A stretch of 64,000 nucleotides of DNA, taken from contig NW_025941414.1 in assembly GCF_000764305.2 (NCBI RefSeq), forward strand, positions 417,422-481,421, read 5' to 3'. Shown piece after piece: positions 59,020 to 64,000 of the stretch. The notes below the pieces were generated by a model. The model was not told the origin of the DNA. It made no database searches and saw nothing but the letters and a program-made list of their open reading frames with translations. The position numbers and the translations under genes are program-made. Position 1 is the first letter of the stretch. Each line of letters starts with the position of its first letter. Source of the DNA: Hyalella azteca. Taxonomy: Eukaryota; Arthropoda; Malacostraca; Amphipoda; Hyalellidae.

Positions 59020-60720
59020 CGCGAAAGAGTACGAGTTTTCAGTTTCATGTAAAATTGAGCAACTTCAGCCGTTGCTAAAATGCGTTTTCCGATTAAAACT
59101 GAAATGATTCAACTCCAATTTTCCCCTTCAGAATTTTATTCATTTTTCAGCATTGCAGTGGCTGCATGAATTTCAGAGTTGTTAGTTCAATCATTTCAAA
59201 ATTTTTATTTTCCAGTGTTAACTACAATGATTCAGCACCGTATATCACCTAACCAGTTGAATCCATTCATTTCCGAACTTTTAATGGCTTCAATAATGTC
59301 AGTTATATACTTTAGAACGTGTGGCCGTTCCAAAATTATGTTCTCCAATATTAAAGAAAAATCAGTGAAGCCGTTTTAAAATAGCATTTCCAGTCATAAC
59401 TTTGATAATCTGATGTTCTAATGCTGTTCAAATAAATAACTTTTAGATTCAACTTATAAATTTGAAAAAAATAAAAACAGAAATTTATTCACTTTGAAAC
59501 GGTAATAATGCAGTTCTAATGTCATGAAGGTGGGTTCAGCTGCTGCTCCCGAAAAAGAATTACTATGCAAATAATTTTTTTTATTTAACTCGAACATTCT
59601 CTCAAATCTAGAAACCTTTTTTTTACTCCTAAACGACAAAAATGCTGTTCAGAATATCTCGAGTGTCAGTTCAGTCGTTTTAAAAATAGAATTAGTATGA
59701 ATCAATTTCCAAATATAACTTGAAAATTCCCCTAAACCTGAAGGTTTATTCACTTTGAAACGACAGGAACGTTGTTAAAATTTCAGGAGAGTCAGTTAAA
59801 CCTTCTCTGAAATTTAATTTGTGTTAAATAAATTTTCACCTTTAACTTCAACCGATTCCGTTCAGCTGTTTCCTAAATGCGTTTCCCGGTTAAAACTTGA
59901 ATAATTCAACACCAAATGCCATCATACTCGAGGGTTTCTTTCACTTCTCAGCTGTACAGTGGCTGCATGAATTCCATAGTTAATAGTTTAACCATTTCAG
60001 AATTTGTATTTTTCGGTGATGACAACTTTTACCTGTTTGCAATTATTCTACACTGAATATCATCTTACTCGAGGTATTCATTCACTTCCTTACTGCGCAA
60101 TTGCTACATTAATGGCATTAATGTCGTGGCCGTTCCTAAATTTGATTCTCAAATTTTAATAGGAGTCAGTTCAGCCGTTTCAAAATTTTATTTTTGTTTA
60201 AACTTTTATGATTCAACATTAGTTGTATGTTCGACAGCTATTCAAATAAATAATTTTTTAGATTCAAATTTAAAACTTCCTGAACCTAGAAATTTATTAA
60301 TCTTGAAACAGCCAAAATACTGTTCAAATTTCACGAATGTCAGTTCAGCCGTATCTGAAATAGAATTAATATAAATTATTTTTTGGATTATAATTTAGAA
60401 TTCCCAAACCTATGAATGTTACCGACTTTAAAGCGGCATAATTATTGATGTTCAAATTTCAAGCGTGTCAGTTCAGCCATTTTTTAGATATAATTAGATA
60501 AATACATTTGCAACTTCAATTTCAGCCCTTTCCGATCCTTTGTTTCCCAAATGTGTATATCGGTTGCAATTAAAATGATTCAGCACAAAATATTACATCA
60601 CTCGAGGATTATATTCGCTTATCAACTGTGCAGTGGCTGCATGGATTTTATAGTAGTTTGTTCAACCATTTCAGAATTTGTGTTTACCGGTAATAACTAC
60701 GATCATTCGACACCGAATAT
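59020..60720. repeat. Degenerate satellite-like tandem DNA
   Basis: Related segments recur every 125-175 bases: TCAGTTCAGCCGTTT variants at about 59665, 59790, 60165, 60340 and 60468; GTGGCTGCATGAATT variants at about 59157, 59969 and 60630; and AACCATTTCAGAATTTGT variants at about 59990 and 60664. The last also occurs at 51055. Nothing is coding. Its right end merges into block copy 4. Confidence 0.55.
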
Positions 60721-61708
60721 CACTTAATTTGAGGAATTCATTCACTTCCTAACCGCGCATTTCATTACGGGAAAAGGCGGAAAGAACCACCGTTACCTGA
60801 AATAATAATACTAAAGAATAAACAAAAAGTAAATGAATTTCATACAATATTTTACAATTTTATTACGGTTAAATGAGTCAAAACCGTGTATCGCTATTTG
60901 TACAGCGGTTGACTTATCTAAATGGGCCATCCAGACCCATCCATTTCTCTCAGTGCAAATATCAAGAGTAAAAAAATCACATCTAACAAGCTAGAAATGA
61001 AACATTTCTTAGAAATATAATACTCATAACTTATTCCGCGCCTCGTGACGAAGTGTAATGCATTAAAGACAATTTAGAGATTAAAAAACTACTGACAGTC
61101 GCCACTCATTGCTTGCCTCGTTATTTTCGTTCCTATAAATCATTCATCATCTGCGTCACGCATTGACGAAACAGTGAATTATTTCTCTCTATCCATTGTG
61201 TGGTTACCATAGAAATTAGGAATTGAAATCACTTTAAATCTCGTGGAATAGTTTTTATTTAAAAGAAACCCAACTGATGAGATGCAGAAATGAATGAATT
61301 TTGAGATCTGCTCAAAAAAATTTAAGATTCGTCTTTCACGAGAAAACGATAATTTTTGGGGTTAATTTGTTTATTGTAGAATTGTCTGACTATAACTCGG
61401 TGCAGGATGCATAATTTTAATCGTTTAAATGATTGTGCAAAATTCGCACGAAAACTATGGAAACGTGAATTTACATTTCACTACAAAGTAAAATGAAAAA
61501 AAAAATATCACAAGATTTAAACCATGTTAGCTTTTTTTCAAAATGGAATAAACTGACGAAAAAAATTCTTAGACCTAAGTTAAAAGCAATTATGCCTCGT
61601 CTCCACGCTTAATTTTATACCAACTACCGATACCAAGCCTAAGAGTTTTCACTTGGAACAAGTTGCTGTGAGAGAATCCGGTCAATGTATTCATGTTCTA
61701 CGCAACGT

Positions 61709-63537
61709 TTATCCTTTTGAGCTGTAGATAAATTTTTTTCTCAAATTTGCCTGAAATTCATTGACGTGCTGCGTCATGTTCAGTTCTTGCCACGCTTTAT
61801 AAAAAGCCTGAAAAGTATAGAAATATTGACGTCATGCTTGGCAGTTGTCAATAAATAATTGAATTATCACGACAATATTCAATGTTTCTTTGTTGCGGGC
61901 TCATCACGATTCGCAATTGATAATAAATTTTACCACCCATCAGAAAATTATTTGTTATTACCACATTGGACAAAATGCGAGTATTATTACTTATTTAATC
62001 CCCGCGGCCTACTAAAATGAACATGAATTATGAATGAAAATATAAAACAATAATAAAATCAAACCTATAAAGAATAGAGTAGTCATTAGCATAATTATAT
62101 CAAAGGAGAGTAGCCATCATTAATTTCAACATTCAGTTCCCCTCCAAATTTGCGTGCTTTGATAAAATTTATGTATGTCAATTTTGCAATAATATTATCA
62201 AAATTCTCTCAATGGTCTCTCTGGTAATTCTGAGAGGCCATTTTTTTCAGTTAATAAACTTAGATGGGAAGTCTAAGCCTCTTCTTTCAAGGATCTTCGA
62301 ATTTTCTTACAGTATTCGCCGTAACCATTTCTCTGCTGAAGGTAACTCTTATTACAAGGCCTTCAAAGACGAATAACATTGATAACAGTTATTCCATCCG
62401 TATGGATTAGTGAAGCAGAGACCAATCCTTTGTTTTCTGACGATAAAAATATAATTAAGATACCATTGACGTCGACGACGTTTAATAGAACCCTAGACAA
62501 GTTTGAAACAGAAAGGGAATATATGTAGTGCAAGAGTTAACATTTAGCTAGCCCACGGCCCTTGCATCACCAGCACATCGTGACGCGATGGGCCTTTACT
62601 TGAATAGGAATGCTTAAACACATCGGTAATTCCTTTAGAAAATATAATAAAAATATCGGCACCTACGTAATCTATAGGCATACCAAGTTTTCCTGCGCTC
62701 TTGTGTATACTGCATAATCAAGTTAAAAAAATATAACACAGTACTCACTGCAGTGAGTGACAGAGAGCGCATTTTCTCGTCGACGAAAACGTGAAGTCAC
62801 GGACAGACAGACTGACAGACGGACACGGATGGACATGACGAGCACAATAGGGCATTTTTCCATAAATGGGAAAATGCGCTAAAAACATGAAGCTATGAGC
62901 CACTTTGTCTTCAAATGTTGATAAAATTAGGTTCAAAATACATTTGAATTTTTTCAGGAAAATAAGTAAGTGCAAATGGATATGCATAAATGGATAATGC
63001 ATAACCATGCAATTACTCCAAAGAAAAAGAATCCGTATTTTCCTGAACCTCATGTCAAGTCTGCCAAAATTTGGCTTCAACATCTGGCTAGTTGGTATAA
63101 GTTTTTAAGACAGATAACGGTGTAAGTTTCAATAATCGTTTAGGCAGAAAAAAAGACTCCCGTTTTATCGAATATCACATTTTCGTTTTCCTACTCAAAT
63201 TAAATCTATATTTAACTTGTAAATGCAAATGGCAGACTTGGTTAGCAGAGTGACGAGTGGTCACGAAATAGCTAATGAACTTTGAATACTTGTCAATTTA
63301 CATTAAAGTTATTAACTAATTAGCTGGATATAGAATACATTCCTCAGATTTATTTTATGTTTAAAGTAGATTTCAACTCACTTTAAATTTTCCTCTAGAA
63401 TAGAAGCTCCCCCCGCTCCCATGGACGGTCTTCGAACCTTCGTTCATCATCTTCGGACAGGCACGAAGTTTTTTCCTTTCACAGTAAAAAGATCGCACCA
63501 TCCACTCGCATCCAAGTGGGTAGAAATGAGACTTGAA
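61709..63537 (-). CDS. Gene I, 3' part: GT8 xylosyltransferase-like (exons 7-8, frameshifted)
   Basis: Minus-strand exon 7 at 63382-63537 (52 codons, CEWMVRS, VHGSGG, AAA|GTGAGT donor) and exon 8 from 61807. Exon 8 carries the same seven-A run and following ATC codon as gene B, giving a TAA at 61709-61711; the ancestral stop is at 61639-61641. Exons 1-6 would lie right of the window. Exon 7 differs from gene B by very few residues, so B and I are close relatives in opposite orientation. Confidence 0.68.
62724..62885 (-). repeat. Palindromic mini-element, copy 9
   Basis: Reverse copy in block copy 4, nearly identical to copy 8. Confidence 0.65.
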
Positions 63538-64000
63538 CTGTAATGAAAAATTGCGAGTTAGAATCCCGGCTCAGTCATTGAGATACGCTAATAGTGATCA
63601 CGCCGCCCGTAGCATTAAGTCGTCGTTCGTTAGAGCATGAAAATTCCATGCCCTATTGATGAGAAATCGCATTATCTTCGGAAATTGATGGCATGGTATA
63701 GTAAAATAGGTTTATATTCATCATATATATATAGATAGAAGTAACAACATTTTAGATTGGAATGTATGATAAACTTGGTAGCGGAGACTTGTTAATTGTG
63801 ATTCTCACACTCAGAAACGCTAGTCCTGTGACACCAATACGAAATATCAAATTTTCGAGGTAGGGCAATGAAAAGGCAGCGGTCGCCTTCAGCAGATAGC
63901 GTTTCATAAAATGACGAAATTAAGGACAACGATCGATTGTTGACCACGGAACTAACTCAATGCATCTGTTAACAATAGTTACCAGGCCTTTCTAGCTCTA

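Larger units (their letters stand above)
60640..64000 (-). repeat. Segmental duplication block, copy 4 (inverted, runs off window)
   Basis: The reverse complement of the same block, closest to copy 2 in exons 7 and 8. It keeps exon 7 and lacks both insertions found in copy 1. It continues past the right edge in sequence equivalent to about 16.07 kb. Confidence 0.82.

Overview
The window looks like arthropod nuclear DNA. It is AT-rich, its genes carry spliceosomal GT-AG introns, a TTAGG (arthropod telomere-type) triplet sits at about 54.34 kb, and there are fragments of a Penelope-like element with a GIY-YIG domain, an LTR element and an IS630/Tc1-mariner-type transposase. I cannot name the species; a crustacean or insect is plausible.

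The only host gene family I can support is a lineage-specific cluster of glycosyltransferase family 8 proteins resembling glucoside xylosyltransferases (GXYLT1/2; Drosophila shams). Those enzymes are type II Golgi/ER proteins that add xylose to O-glucose on Notch-type EGF repeats. All members share one eight-exon plan: (1) cytoplasmic tail and membrane anchor; (2-4) N-terminal nucleotide-sugar fold; (5) the SQRLFL segment and the DSD metal-binding motif; (6) GFNAG and GDQDILNI; (7) CEW and the terminal HG motif; (8) C-terminal tail. Four near-complete loci alternate in strand: B (+, 10.1-18.4 kb), D (-, 24.2-29.1 kb), C (+, 34.2-39.6 kb) and E (-, 42.7-46.7 kb). C is the only copy with all eight exons intact (377 aa). 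B has a frameshifted tail, D has a duplicated DSD segment plus a 4-bp frameshift, and E has lost the normal 5' end of exon 5. Parts of further copies run off both edges (A on the left, I on the right), and several orphan exon fragments lie between the genes (3.8, 7.1, 40.9-41.4, 50.3-52.2, 55.6 and 58.7 kb).

The layout is explained by nested segmental duplications. A block carrying exons 7 and 8 occurs four times: 1-4 kb and 15.3-18.8 kb on +, and 51.0-54.0 kb and 60.6-64.0 kb on -. A second direct repeat links about 4.9-7.1 kb with 18.8-22.8 kb, and a single N at 18781 marks an assembly join there. Differences between the block copies date several mobile insertions because the other copies keep the empty site (305 bp at 2010, about 500 bp at 168, about 1.7 kb at 19312).

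The rest is repeats: a palindromic mini-element in nine copies, several minisatellites (a 40-bp unit in intron 3 of B; an 18-bp unit that starts at the exon 1 splice donor of D), a putative solo LTR, a tRNA-derived SINE, TIR elements and degenerate satellite-like DNA at 59.0-60.7 kb. The most unusual signal is exon 5: its first about 165 bases are nearly identical, synonymous sites included, in ten places on both strands, while flanking sequence has diverged. This suggests ongoing gene conversion or repeated copying of the catalytic exon.
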